Below are positions 21,501-43,740 of a stretch of DNA of 64,000 nt, in pieces. The position numbers and the translations under genes were made by a program. Within the stretch, counting starts at the first letter, position 1; the number at the start of each line of letters is the position of its first letter. The stretch is from Nemopilema nomurai (Eukaryota > Cnidaria > Scyphozoa > Rhizostomeae > Rhizostomatidae): assembly GCA_003864495.1 (NCBI GenBank), contig ML133480.1, positions 891,449 through 955,448 of the forward strand, in the 5' to 3' direction. Below the pieces are notes generated by a model that was given only the letters and a program-made list of their open reading frames with translations, did not search any database and was not told the DNA's origin.

Positions 21501-24500
21501 ATGGCTGAAATGGAGCCTGAGTGCAATCAATTTTCATTGCGACCGACGCTTTCCTGCGAAAAGGTGAAAGAATTAGCCGAGGATGTGTTCGGCCTCGTCG
21601 TGGATTCCAAAGATGCAATAAAGGAAATGCACAGTTATTTGGACAGGAACTACTGCATCGTTGGGACCCTGCTCCCTCATCGTAAAATTGTTGGAACGAA
21701 TCCTGAGGAATATGGAATCACCACAGAAAGGTTTAATCAATCACTGCATCTAGTAACTTTAAATTTATCGCAGTAATCAATGCACAAGTTGTTGGGATGC
21801 TTGAGTCGCAGCTGTGCCCTTTCATAGAACAACGGCAACGCCTCATTGCTATCCAACTCAGGGACGCCGCAGCGATGATTGGATGGGCGGGGGGCATAAA
21901 GAAACGTGAGCCCAAATCAAGACCAAAATCATCGAAAAATGTTTAAAGGATATCTTTCACATTGACGGTTTGCTAATAAAACAAAGCGTATGGAGTGGAA
22001 TTCCATTTTTCTTTGACTTTTCACTTCTTCTTAATTAATTTTGATCGGCGGCCCTGATTCAACTGAAGCATGCTTACCCAGAGTAGTAGGCAGCGAAGCA
22101 AAAAGACTTTGTTTACATTTTTTAATTATTTATAAAAACATGAAAAACGAACAGCAATTTACCATAGACAACTATTCCTAACCTCTATCTCGATCACAGT
22201 GTCCGGCCTCGAATTGGTGCAACACGCATTACTTATTTTATAACCTGCATGACTCTTGACTACAGATCCGGGGGTACATTCAAACAATAAGTTTAATCAA
22301 GGAAGCTTTTTCAATTCTTTTGAATTAATGGAGTTTGATGAATTTTCAAGTGATAGATTTTTAAGGTCTTGAGCTATGAGGTAAGAAACCCCCTTGTCTA
22401 TGGCACCTTCAGTGTAATTAAGCAAAACTTAGCTTAAGACTGTCTGGGTGGCACAAAATCAAGGTGAAAACTTTGTTGCTCAAATGAGCATTTGAGCTAT
22501 TACCAAAAGTAGCTATAATTTTTTCCCATCAGTCTACTTTTTCAGCTGGATACGATTTCTGAATTCAGCGAAATTACTCAAAGTAATATCTTGTTAACGC
22601 TATTTGCAATTAGTGGCAATAAAGACAGGCCGAAATATTTTAGTAAGGCGTTCAGCTAGTTTTGCTTCAGGTAATTAGTTTTCACTCTCTTATGCTTGTT
22701 AAATTTATGCCCTGCTTTGTGTCAAACTCGAACTTCAAAAATGTGAAATTACATAGTTTTTGGGGCATGTATCATTATACTGGTTAGATAATTCTTTAAC
22801 AAGATCTTTTTTGCAGATACGTTTTAAAAGTGATGAATGCGTGTGAGACATTCAAAAATGGCGAATCCTTGTTAGATGCTACCGATGCTTGTATGAGATT
22901 CCTTGACCAAGAAATCGGAAGGCACGTACCAGTACCAGTGCCACAAAAGACAGTCAACGGCACATTCAAGGCATTGGTATGTTTCCCAGCCAAAGATCTT
23001 GCCTGACAGAAGAATTTGTCGATGCGGCTGAAAAATTAGCCATGCAAGAGAACCTTTTAGACCTCGAAACTGCCAGTGAAGATAGAAGGAGAAACTTAGT
23101 ACACGTGCCTCATTACGTAAGGTACTGATGTCGATGTTCCACTTGGGTTGCTTCATAGAAGCAAAGGAAGTGGATGGAGTGTTCCAAATTAGTATTGGAA
23201 GTGCAAATAATGAACCGAAAATGAAGATCCAAAACCAAAATGAGTAAATGAGTAAATGGTCATATGAGGAAATCAAAGATGAATGTTTGAAGCAAAAATA
23301 TAATACTACTTTGGCTGTATATCATATTCAGTTCATTTTCTGTTCATTCTCATTTTAGTAGAAACCATTTGTCATATGATCGTTTCCACTATTCTTTTGC
23401 TAGGCTCAAGATTTTTTTCAAGTCAGCATGCTTCGTTTACTGGTTTTCAGACAGGAAAATATGTAGTTCTTTAATATGCGTTTTTTGACAATCACCGAGG
23501 TTTTAAGCATCTAGAATAATCGTCTAAATTTCCTCGTACTAAAGCTTTCACGGTTTTCGTGCAAACACATGCTAAAGGTTTGATAGGCCGGCTTTCTAAC
23601 CAATGAAGTGTGCAGATGGCTATCGTTATTTGTATGGCTATTTTAAAACACGTGCAATCGAACCAAGCACTGGCTTCTAACTCTTCTTAAACGTTATATC
23701 TTAAGTCAATGATAGTTATTGCGTTAGTTACAAGCTAATTGAATTCAAATAGCTCTTATTACGGGTGAAATTTGTGTTGCGTGATGAAATCGACTTATGA
23801 CATTTTATATTTTGATAGAGAATTCATATTTCATGGTCGTGTTATGAGCATTAAGCAGTTGACATGTAATTCTTATATTGATGGCCTTAGACTGCTGACA
23901 TTCATCGAAGGAGTCGAGCTGTCTTGTATCAGTCCAACAGATGACTTGCTGTACGAGACTGGAAAGCTAGCAGCAAGGGTCTCAGCTGCTCTTCAGGTAC
24001 TTTCTTAACGGAAATTTCTGCTCACAGCTTAAATTATTACACACATTAATACTTTATATTCTTGCACCGAACCGAATGGAGATTTGTAAGAGAATGACGC
24101 AGAAGTGGTATTTCCCCATTTAATTTCAACCAGCTGCCAACTCCAGAGACATGACATGTTCAACATTTTTCTGTTCGTGCTGAAAAAGATGCAGGGCGTC
24201 GGCAATGGTGCGGGGATGTCACAATTCTCAGGAAGCAGCATTGTTAAAAGTATAGGGAAAATATGGGTGCGCCAGGGAACATGAGGCTGGGGACAAAAAC
24301 CCTTTTCTGAACACTTTAGGTTGGGAACCAAGCTTGGCATCTATGTTCAATGCGGTGAAATCAATTTCACCATTAACTGTTGTATGCTTTGTCGCTATAA
24401 CGAGATATCTTTCAAGTTTCTTCAACATTTATCGATAACCGTCATTAAAATAGTATTTCTAATCATGTTTAAAGCCTTACTATTTTATAAGATAAATATA

Positions 24501-25365
24501 ATAATTTATTGTGATAAGTTATAATGAATTATGATAATAATATTATGTTTGGGTAAGTTAGATTTTGGGCAGGTGGTTAGGGCAAATACTTTAATCAAAA
24601 AATTTGAGAAGAAATCACCCTTATGTTTACTCGTCTGTTTTGGCTTACAAATTCAATTTAACTTACTCTTTGTAACTCTTTGCAAATGCTTTTTCTATCA
24701 CGATCCTCTATCCATTGCCTTTTTATTTTCAGAAATTTTCAGCCCCCTCGTTCAAAAAGAGACAATCAATTATCGACATTAAGAATTTTGCTGTTCTTGG
24801 TACTGCGAAGCACTTAAACTCAATTCCTGACGTGGAGCTGAGGAGGAGCATTGGTTCATTTCTCAAGAAGTTTGATGACGTCATAACTCCTCTTCGACAG
24901 TCATTATCAATTCAAATCATACACTCTGATATAAGCGAAAATAACGTCGTCGTACACAGCAAAGAGGGAAAGCCGAGGATCTCTGGACTGATAGACTTTG
25001 GTGATGTTATCCACTCCTATGGTCTCAGTGAAATAGCCAACTGCATGGCCCATAATGGCGCCTTGAGGGGAAACCCCCTGGAGGACTGCGGGATCGTTCT
25101 GTCTGGCTACCTCTCAGAATGCAACATGACTAGAAGCGAATTGGACCTTCTTTACTTTTTTGTTACCGGTCGTTTCGTTCAAGGTGTGGTGCTTGGTTTC
25201 AAAACCATGGCCACACAACAAGGTTCCACGAACGAATATGTGAAAGGTTTAACTGCTATCGCTGTTAAATGGATGAAGTTGTTTCTTGATCATTTACACG
25301 AAGAAAAGAGAATTGTAGAGAGTTGGTGTAACAAAAGCCAGCAGTTTCCCTTAAAGACATTATAA
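21501..25365 (+). pseudogene. Hydroxylysine kinase-like paralogue 2, with a one-base frame break in exon 2
   Basis: Exons 21501-21730, 22817-23121, 23891-23996 and 24733-25365 have canonical splice ends and consistent phases (2, 2, 0) apart from one missing base in exon 2. Allowing for that base, the product would be about 424 residues. Exon 1 gives MAEMEPECNQ and FGLVVDSK...HSYLDRNYCIVG (SYLD where family members have SYDD); exon 2 gives YVLKVMNACETF; exon 3 LLTFIEGVE; exon 4 the catalytic loop HSDISENN (about 278-285) and LIDFGDV (about 300-306). The break is near 22990-23000: the frame runs into TGA at 23006-23008, while family-like sequence (EEFVDAAEKLAMQ) continues in another frame. A 33-bp intron there would not restore phase. 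Exon 3 is exactly as long (106 bp) as in paralogue 1. It may be a young pseudogene, a polymorphic frameshift or a base-call error. Confidence 0.83.
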
Positions 25366-26901
25366 TTGTGTTGGTTAAGCTGCTAATTGCCTTCCTCACT
25401 AGGATCTGTACTGAATATTGCAATTGCAAGAAATAACGGAAGAATATTTTTTGTATGCTTAAAGCACTTTTCAGTCTTACACTCCTCAGAGTATGTGAAC
25501 GTTGAAACGTGACTAAGAAACGCATGATTAGCTACCACTGACCAATCAGCAACCACTTCATACCTTTTCTTTCAAGAGAGTTTAATTGAAAAGACGACAT
25601 TTTTCTGCGTACATAGAATTCGATTTCGCATAGAAATTTGAAGACTTCATGACGAAAATGTGAAGACGAAAACATGACCTAGATCGCTCAATGATATGAA
25701 AATTGTCATCAGTGTATGTTTTAGTGCAATCTGGATTCTCTAAAGATGGTTGCCCTACCGTGGGCTCTCAGAAATAACCTTTTAGATTGAAGCCTCAGAA
25801 AGTTTCTCATTTGAATAGACCTTTTCATTAAAGGTTCTTATACATAGATACCACGGAGTTAAACCAAGACAAGCCAAGGTAAGTGAATGTTTTAATGTGA
25901 ATGTCAAGGTCTGCACAGAACAATGTTTTAATTTAATTCAAATGCTTTATGCACTTATGATCAATAATTTATTGGAAAGTGTAGGAATTTTTGGAATTCA
26001 TAAATAAACTACAACAAACCTGAAAGTAAGAAACATTTTGCTTTCAGAACTAAAGCTTTTATTTTATACTGTTTATTATATACTGGGTTCTTTTATATAC
26101 TGGGCTCTTGGGTGTGGTCTCTTTTCCACAGGAACCTACTGAAATTCAAAATCAGCAATTCACAAATCGAGTTTCACAATGAAGACTTGTCAGTATCTCT
26201 TATAGATGTTACGGGGCTATCACAAAAACCCCAGGATAGTAGAGTACGGATATAATATATTTAAAAAATAACGCTTTACTTCCAGGGGATATAATTCTTC
26301 TTGTTTAAAAAAATTGAAGTCATGAATTACCGCATGGGGCAGTGTAGATAGAATGCATGAGCAATTCATACCAAATGCTGCGTATGTGCGGAAACACTAA
26401 CCAAAACCCAAAAATTTTCTGTGAAAGGAAGGGAAGGCAAATGAAGGGGCCGATTAAACTTCTGGGGGAACCTAGGCTCTAGAAACACCAGAATCTTGCT
26501 GTCTGCTACGCCATCCATCCAGTTGAAACAACACAAGGTTGAGTTAAGATTCAGTTTACATATTTCAATTTCTATAAAGTATCATTTGAAAATATGAATT
26601 TTGCAGGAAATATATGATTTGTGAAGAAAATATATTTCACCAAAAATATTGAAATATTGTCACAAACAAGAAGCAACGATTTTGGAACCTCGTTTTGAAA
26701 TGCAACGAATCTCGCTTGCAAGACAAGGTATTTGGCGCCAAGGAGAAACAGGAAAGGAGGATGTCGGTTGGAGAATGACTGCTTCTTGCGAAATCCGATG
26801 AAATATTGCGAAATTAATGGATTCATGATAATCGAAGCACATGACAACAGTAGGCCACTGCGTTTCATGAGATATTTGATGTAAAGAGCTGATCAGCACA
26901 G
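25366..26901. other. Intergenic region between HYKK-like paralogue 2 and Myt1
   Basis: No gene is supported. A stretch at about 25420-25560 resembles one in a Myt1 intron (30110-30320), sharing CACTCCTC(G/A)GAGTATG and AATTGC-AGAAA words, so both are probably copies of one short dispersed element. The last few hundred bases must hold the Myt1 promoter; no specific site is recognised. Confidence 0.4.
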
Positions 26902-36843
<9,942 letters not shown>

Positions 36844-38190
36844 GTCACTGCGTTGGAGCATCTTGGTATTACCGAATTCCCTAGCTACCTAATTGATTGG
36901 TGACGTCGAACAGTGGCGCTCGATGCTCAATGAATTCAGTGATGAAATGCATTTCCGTACGTGGCAATTGAGTCCATCTTTTTGCCCCACCGAAAAACCT
37001 CCCCCCCCCCCCCAAATAATGACTTCCTTTCATCGGTAATGTAGAAATCACTCGAAAATCAAACAGTGGTTTTATTTCCTAGCAGACTTGTAATTTTATT
37101 TCCTCGCAATTATTTGAATTTTCCTTATTTGTCGTTAGTAAGGCAGTTTTGTTGTAAATTCTTTGCAAAGTCCTTCTCTAGAGATGGGCTTTCAAAAAGG
37201 CCTCCATTGTGCCCTTCGTTTCCAAACCTATGATGTTTTTTAGTTATGAAAACGAAATTCCTCCAAATTACCTAATCAGCATGGAAGTCCTGCTAGGAAC
37301 CATATTTACTTTTTCGAAGTATGTCGTGTTTTTATTTAAGTAAAATATCGTAGTTTGTGGAAAAAAGAAATAATTGTTGAACAATATGGTCAGCCAATTC
37401 ATGTTCATATTTCATTTTTATTTATTTTATAGTGTAAATAATTACAAATACCATTTCATCTTTTCAGGAATTGTTTTTTGTTTTTCTTCTTTAAAATCAT
37501 AGTTGGGATCAAGCTAATTTCGTCGATTCAAAATCAATTTTGCATTAAGAATTTCAAAATGAGGCCTGTTTTTGAAATCATTGTGTTTCTTTTCATCTGA
37601 ATTTATTTTTTTTCAAAATGAACTCAAAATATTCCTTAACTTTATTGATTATCAGCGAAGTGAATTTTGAGTTAATCTTCAGCAAAGAGTCAGTCCCGAG
37701 CAGATTCTGTAGCTGTCCGTAGCAGAACTGGCCTAGCTTCATGTCCCACTCTATGTTTCAATCCCTGTTTGAAATACATCAATCAATTCCTTCCCTCAAT
37801 CGATCCTTTATTAATCAAGTCTTTTGATCTTTGTTATGTTTAATGGGCGTTATTGTGTTTTAAGTTTTACATTCATTAGAAACGATGCTGTTTTGTACAT
37901 CGTGTAAAATTTTATATTTCGTCTTTTGTACATAATCTTCGACTGCGGAGCGAACAATTCAAAGCCCGTTGTAAGGAGCGTTGGAAAGTGATGTATAATG
38001 AACCCGTGTTTTAAGGCAGTTGACTTGATATATAATGCAGTAAACACTTTATTGTGTAAGCCAGTGTCTCTGTGCTTCTGCATTCTCATTTACGTGGCAT
38101 CTTTTTACGTTTTCTTACTTTCATTCATTTGAAAATGAGCATCTAGCTTCCGTAGAAAGAAGTTTACTCGTACGCAGACAGTAAGATGCA
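36844..38190. other. Myt1 3' flank and intergenic sequence
   Basis: AT-rich sequence that should include the Myt1 3' untranslated region. It has a poly-C run at about 37001-37014. No clear polyadenylation site could be picked and no other gene is supported. Confidence 0.35.
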
Positions 38191-38270
38191 TGACGTCATC
38201 AGCATTTGTGACGTCATCAGCATTTGTGACGTCATCAGTATTTGTGACGTCATCAGCATTTGTGACGTCA
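38191..38270. promoter_or_regulatory. Five perfect CRE palindromes (TGACGTCA) in an 18-bp tandem repeat
   Basis: TGACGTCA occurs at 38191, 38209, 38227, 38245 and 38263, exactly 18 bp apart, in the unit TGACGTCATCAGCATTTG. TGACGTCA is the full cAMP-response element bound by CREB/ATF bZIP dimers. Only one unit has a change (AGTATTTG) and none of the five palindromes is altered, although the spacer in the last unit differs. It may be a strong bZIP-binding cluster or a minisatellite that happens to contain the motif. The nearest recognised gene end is Myt1, 1.35 kb to the left. Confidence 0.8.
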
Positions 38271-40500
38271 TCAACATTCAGAGGCCCCGTAATGACTTTC
38301 GTTCTTACAACTTCAGCTAATACTGCAAACTTTGTTCATATAGTATAAAATTATTGGCAGGAAACGAACGTATAGAATTAGGGTAAAATTGTCCAGGAGT
38401 GTTTTCAGCGTTTATGATAAACAAAGCAAAAACTGTTTCAGAAAGACCTTAAAATTTGAAATAATTTTAGCCAATTAATCGAGTTGGCGTTGAAGCGTGG
38501 TTTATTTGTTTTATTTTCACCGTTTCCAAACAGTTAAAAAATCAAGCACAATATGGGTGATGTCTTCAAAGCTACTTAAAACCTGCTTTAACCAAAGTAG
38601 TTGATGCTTTGATTGGACTTTCGGCGTGTCAGATGATCTAAGGGAGTATTATGTCACATGAAGGTATAAGCGGTGGCAGTTGAAAAGTCTTGAATTTGCC
38701 AAGATAAAGTGACTATTGAACTTGAAATAACCAAGAGAACAGAACGCATGTATTAAATTGTAATTTTCCGACGACCGCAATAGAAGAATATATAGATATC
38801 TAGAACATCAATAAACAAAGGTAGATTGTGCTAGGATAATGAACACAAGTTCTTTAATCGCAAACTCTTTACAGACATATATTTGACCTCCTCTCAGTTT
38901 AACCACTGATCTTTTTTTGAGATCAGTGAGTTCAACTCATGTCCCTTTCCGCCATTTTGTGTTTATCTGACAATTGAAGCCAAGGCCACAAGTCCCATTG
39001 TTCAACTTTCACGGCAAACATATCTTCTTTGTCGACGATAACTATTTTTACCCTCTCTCCAAAAACTCTTCAAACCACAGTAAAATTTTGTTCTTTACTC
39101 CACCAAGATCCTCTCTATTCGATTTTTCTACCTATGAGATTTGGCGAGAACGTTTGTCATTGGTTAAGCGCTGCCAGCCATTGTCTAAGCAAGAGCCCTT
39201 AGGATATAGTTGCAGCGTCCCAAAGCAGCAATGGAAATGTCCCAAGACACTAGTGACAATGTCCCAAGACACTAGTGCCAGAGCCAAAACCCGCCTATCC
39301 TTAGGAGGATTTGGACCAAGTTACTTTGGCAGCTCGATATTTTTGATTGGGCATCGTTAGCAAGATGGACAGACTTCCACGCCAATAAAGAAAGGTCCAA
39401 GGGTGAGTTACTTGCGAACTTATATCTGCTTTTAAACATTAAATGTTCGATGCATCTTCGACGCTTCTGCATTTACATTTTTGTAAGCAACTTTCACTCT
39501 ACTGCATCATTTACACGTGTTTCGATCGTATCTGGCGACTTTTTTTTAATTACTAAATCTCTTCGTTTCCCTAGATGAGATGAAATGAAGTGCTGTTGGT
39601 CACAGAATGCAGGGCGAACGTTCCATGGGCTTTCCGTGGTTCTTTCAAAGTATGCACCCAGTTATGGACTATTTCAGATTTTCATGCTTTTTTCTACGCC
39701 TTAGCTCTTTAAAATTTATATGACTTTTATCCGACCCTTACTGCCAATTGATTAGTTCTTGCCAGGTCTTTTCCATTTAATCTGTAGCACCTTGGATGCT
39801 AGACAAGATCTTTTAAACTTTCTTTTTAACTGCATTTTAAAAGTATTGACTTCTTCTCAGTGTTTTGAGAGGAAAACATTCCCAGAACTACAAAAAGTGG
39901 ATACAACCTGAAAAGATGTGGAAGCAATGGATGATCTCAAAAGAGTCGAAATCAGAAAAGATACTTCTCCACACTTTACCATATTCAAAGCATCAAAACC
40001 CGTGTTCTATGGATATATCTAATGGTCTAAGCATCCTTTTAATAATGATTTAAGCATCCTTGTGATTTCATGAAAATAGTTTCAATATAGGAGACAGCTT
40101 TTAACAAAAACCTAAGGCAAGCAAAAGCTAAGCTACAGAAGAAAGATTTTGAACAACGGCAGAAAAATGCTTTTGATTCTAGTTTATCATTTTTTACTGC
40201 AAATTCAATTTGATTTCCATCCAAAAACAGATTTATAACTTCTACGATTGCAAAAATCTTTCATCAACAAGATGATAAATGAATACGTTATACCAAAATT
40301 TTACCAAAATATTTACACTTTCATGAGCTTTTGTTGAATTTGGACTACTTTTGAATTGCTTAGGCCTTCTTGCTTTTTACATTCATTCATATTTTCGTTC
40401 GACTTTTACCATTGAGCGAAACCTCAAGACCTTTGAAAGATTTTTTCTTTTATATATTAGAGCAACGTCTAGAGTACTAACGAGTATCAAATGTATTCAT
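38271..40500. other. Intergenic region, no supported gene
   Basis: A plus-strand open frame at 38974-39360 (128 codons) has no domain or splice context that I recognise and looks like chance. Within it, TCCCAAGACACTAGTG is duplicated 20 bp apart (39240-39280). Otherwise unremarkable AT-rich sequence. Confidence 0.35.
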
Positions 40501-40549
40501 TTAGGGATTTGCTATTTAGAAAGATTCTTGCGTGATGAAAAATTCTATT

Positions 40550-43500
40550 TTTATGTCAATCTAAAAGCATTAGAAATGGTAATTAAGGAACAACAATTTA
40601 CTAAAACTGCTCTAGAGATTTCATTAGAATAGACAGTGGTAGGACCGTTCAATTTACACCTACACCAAGAATATTGAGCTCATGGCTGTTTTTCAAGGAA
40701 CCTTAGACAATGCCTACAACTTTTTTAAAAAGAAATTATACCCTGATTGTAGCTCATAGCTACCGGAAATAGGTAAATAAAAAAGAATAAATTTTCCAAG
40801 AGCTGCCATACCTTTTTAGGGGCCTAGAAAAAGGATTTTTATTTCTTTTGGATACACTAGCACTGTCTTGGGTGGAATTGGGATTTTGATTGGTGTGTGT
40901 TCTTGGTTGGGTTTTGCTTGGTTGATCAAGGAGGTTTGATTTGTTGTTTGGGTTTGAGGGCAAGTTTTGGGGGCCAGTTTTGGGGGCCAATTTTTGGGGT
41001 CAGTTTTTGGGGCTAATTTTGGTGTCTGATTGGTGGAGGTGGGAGGTTCGGATGGCCACAAGACAGTCTAGTGATCCAGGAGAGTGCAAAATTATAAACG
41101 TTTTAGCATATGCAAGCAAAAATTACAACCTAAATATTTTTAGCTTTAAAGAAGAACAGCAAAGAATGAAAATGCTTAACTTTAGCTACTTAAGATAAAA
41201 AACACCATTAAGAGACGTAAAATTTCCTAGGGAAGTGTGGTACTCGTGGCCTTTAACCTTAGCATGAGTGTTCCATCTCTTGTTTTGGTAAATAAGGGTG
41301 TTAGTTTCTTAATTATCGGTTGACCTCAAAGTGGGCTTGTTTATTCGAATGCAAATATTCCACTGTTTTATTGATTTTGCGGGCGTTAGAAAAATATTTA
41401 TTCCAGAGTATTCCAGAACAGTCTCTCCAATTTCCAGAACATCATTGTTATACGAAAACCTTAAACCTCCATTCCACTTTTTCGTACTTTAGTTTATCCA
41501 AGAGCAATACAATTAGTTCCGATATTTGTGTTTAAAAACTGAATCATATCCAATTTGCTGCTAGGAAGTCTTACATAGCTCCAATGCTTTGTTAACTGAA
41601 TTTTGCTCTTATTTTTATAAATTTGGTAGACAATGTGAGGCGGTCGTTTTAACTTCTAGTACTGAAGTATAATGTTTACTAAACTTTAACGTTAACAGCA
41701 GTTTATTTGTTGTATTTTGAGACATAAAATGCAACTTCACATGGGTACTTGATATTAGCAATTTTTTTCTTTTAGGTTGGACTGCTGTGCTTGCCGTCTT
41801 TACTCATGAAGATTCACAAAGAACTTTTTGTTGATTTATTTTGTTGCAATTCAGTTTGGTCACAAGCTCTTCCCGATTTAAGTGCAGTTGCACTACAGAT
41901 CTACTTGAACTTTTCAGAGAATAGTTGAAAGCAAACTCGCTTTTTGTAATTGAGCTAAGCTTAATAAATTTCAACCAGATAAAGTTTACACATGGCTGAT
42001 ATGTTATTTTCTAAACCTTTTCTAGCGATCATTCATTTTCAAGAGACTTCATTGACATTCTCAACCTGTTTTGAAAGATTACAGCACTTAATTTTCATTC
42101 ATTTTTAAACATGGTGAGTTTTTACAGAATTATATTTACGAAAGCCTTTTATTTTCTGTTCCATTTCAAAGCAGTAGCTTTATGCATAATTAATTCTCAC
42201 TACACTTATTATTCGCATTTGAATTCAGTTACGTCATATCACGGATGATGTTTTGCGATGTGAAGTTTTATTTTACGTTTTGAAGGTTATTCGTCAATAT
42301 TTTCGTTTGATCATCATCTTTGACAGCGATTACAGATCTATGAAATTCTTGCAAAATAAAAGATATAATTTTTAGCCGAAATTTATATGCTTATGTCAGT
42401 CTAAAAGCATTAAAGACGATAAATAAGGAACAATAGCTGATTGTCAAGAGCGCTTAGTATTGCAGAAAGGGTTTCGTTGGAATGGACCATAAGTCGTGCA
42501 TCTACAAATATAAAAAGACCTGAAACAATGTGTCAAACTTTGTTATAAAAAATATGCCTTAGTTGCATTTAGAAGTCAAAAGAAAATGTGTCTTGCTGTT
42601 TCTTTAGCCTTTTCTCTGCTAAAAAGAGTAATTTTGCTTTGTCAAAAAATGCATTTACACTCCAGTTGTCTGAAGAGTCAATTTGATTTCTCCTGGTTAC
42701 ACTAGCACTGTCTTGGGTGGAGTTGGGAATTTGATTGGTTGATGTTGTTGGTTGGGTTTGCTTTGATTTGATACTCGGAGTGGTTTGATTTGTTGTTGGA
42801 GATTGAGGGGCAGTTCTGGGGGCATTTGGGGGTCAGTTTAGGTGTCTGGTTGGTGTCGTTGGCGGTGAGAGGTGTCGATGGCAACAAGACAGTCTAGTGA
42901 TCCAGGAGAATGCAAAATTGTGAACCTTTTACCTACATTTTTTCACTGCAAGCAAAAATTACAACCTAAGTATTTTTAGCTTCAAACAAAGGCAGTAAAT
43001 AATTTTCGTTTGAAGTTTACGCCAAAAGACTAACCTGTTAAAGTCACAATTGCGAAAAGCTACTGAGGAATATAATACCATAAAAATTTTAAGATCTTTC
43101 ATCAATTCCTGAACTTGAAGGTTTTTAGCCCTAACTCGAGAGTGCTAGCACTTCTTTAAATAATGTTAATTTGATCAGCTTCATGCAAAAAATTCTGTTA
43201 AATTGACAGCAAGAATTAAAGATCAGATTACCAAAAAGTCTCTCCTTTTTACAGCGAAAGCATGGACATTTATCTTTTTTGCTATTTTGCACTTAATTTT
43301 AATGACATTGAAAGATTTACTTGGACTACTTTTGTAAATCTCTAAAGCCTGACTGATGACTAGATTGATTCTTAAAGCAAGTTTTGAAAACGCACAATAT
43401 CCAACTCGCCACCAGGAAGTATACCATAGGCCCAATGCAACATTTCTGCTCTGTTAACCGACGTTACAATAGAAATTTAGCAGCAGCTTACCTGTCATCT

Positions 43501-43740
43501 TCTGAGACGATTTTTAAAAGCAACCTCATAAATGTACTTGATATTCTTTTCCTTTTAGGTTTGGTTTCTTCGCTCCCACTTTTCTCAAATATTCAAAAAG
43601 ACCTTTTTGTTTTCCCAGTTTTGTCTAAAGCTTTTCTAAGCCTTTTGTAGAGCTATTTCATTTTGAAGGGACGTCTTAGATATTTTCACTCACTTGGAAA
43701 AGGCTACTAAAGTTTGTATACATCTTTTAACATAGATATT
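40550..43740. repeat. Diverged tandem duplication, period about 1.8 kb
   Basis: Blocks in 40550-41850 recur in the same order at 42390-43620. Anchors include AGACAGTCTAGTGATCCAGG (41061 and 42887), GCAAGCAAAAATTACAACCT (41112 and 42948), CACTAGCACTGTCTTGGGTG (about 40856 and 42701) and TCTAAAAGCATTA (about 40560 and 42400). Identity is moderate with many indels. Each copy has a G-rich stretch (runs of four to five G near 40970-41015 and 42815-42835). A CTTTTAGGTTTGG/CTTTTAGGTTGGA motif near 41772 and 43554 looks like a splice acceptor in both, but no shared open frame is seen. Confidence 0.7.

Noticed and set aside
21779..21945. Open stretch inside paralogue 2 intron 1 as a further kinase exon
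   Set aside because: It does not resemble the kinase family, and the donor at 21730/21731 joins exon 1 directly to YVLKVMN in phase as the family requires.
22977..23009. A 33-bp intron in paralogue 2 exon 2
   Set aside because: Although GT and AG are present, splicing them out leaves the wrong phase and soon a stop; the family-like sequence on both sides fits a one-base loss better.
38974..39360. 128-codon open frame as a gene
   Set aside because: No recognisable domain, no splice context and ordinary AT-rich composition; chance frames of this size are expected in 64 kb.
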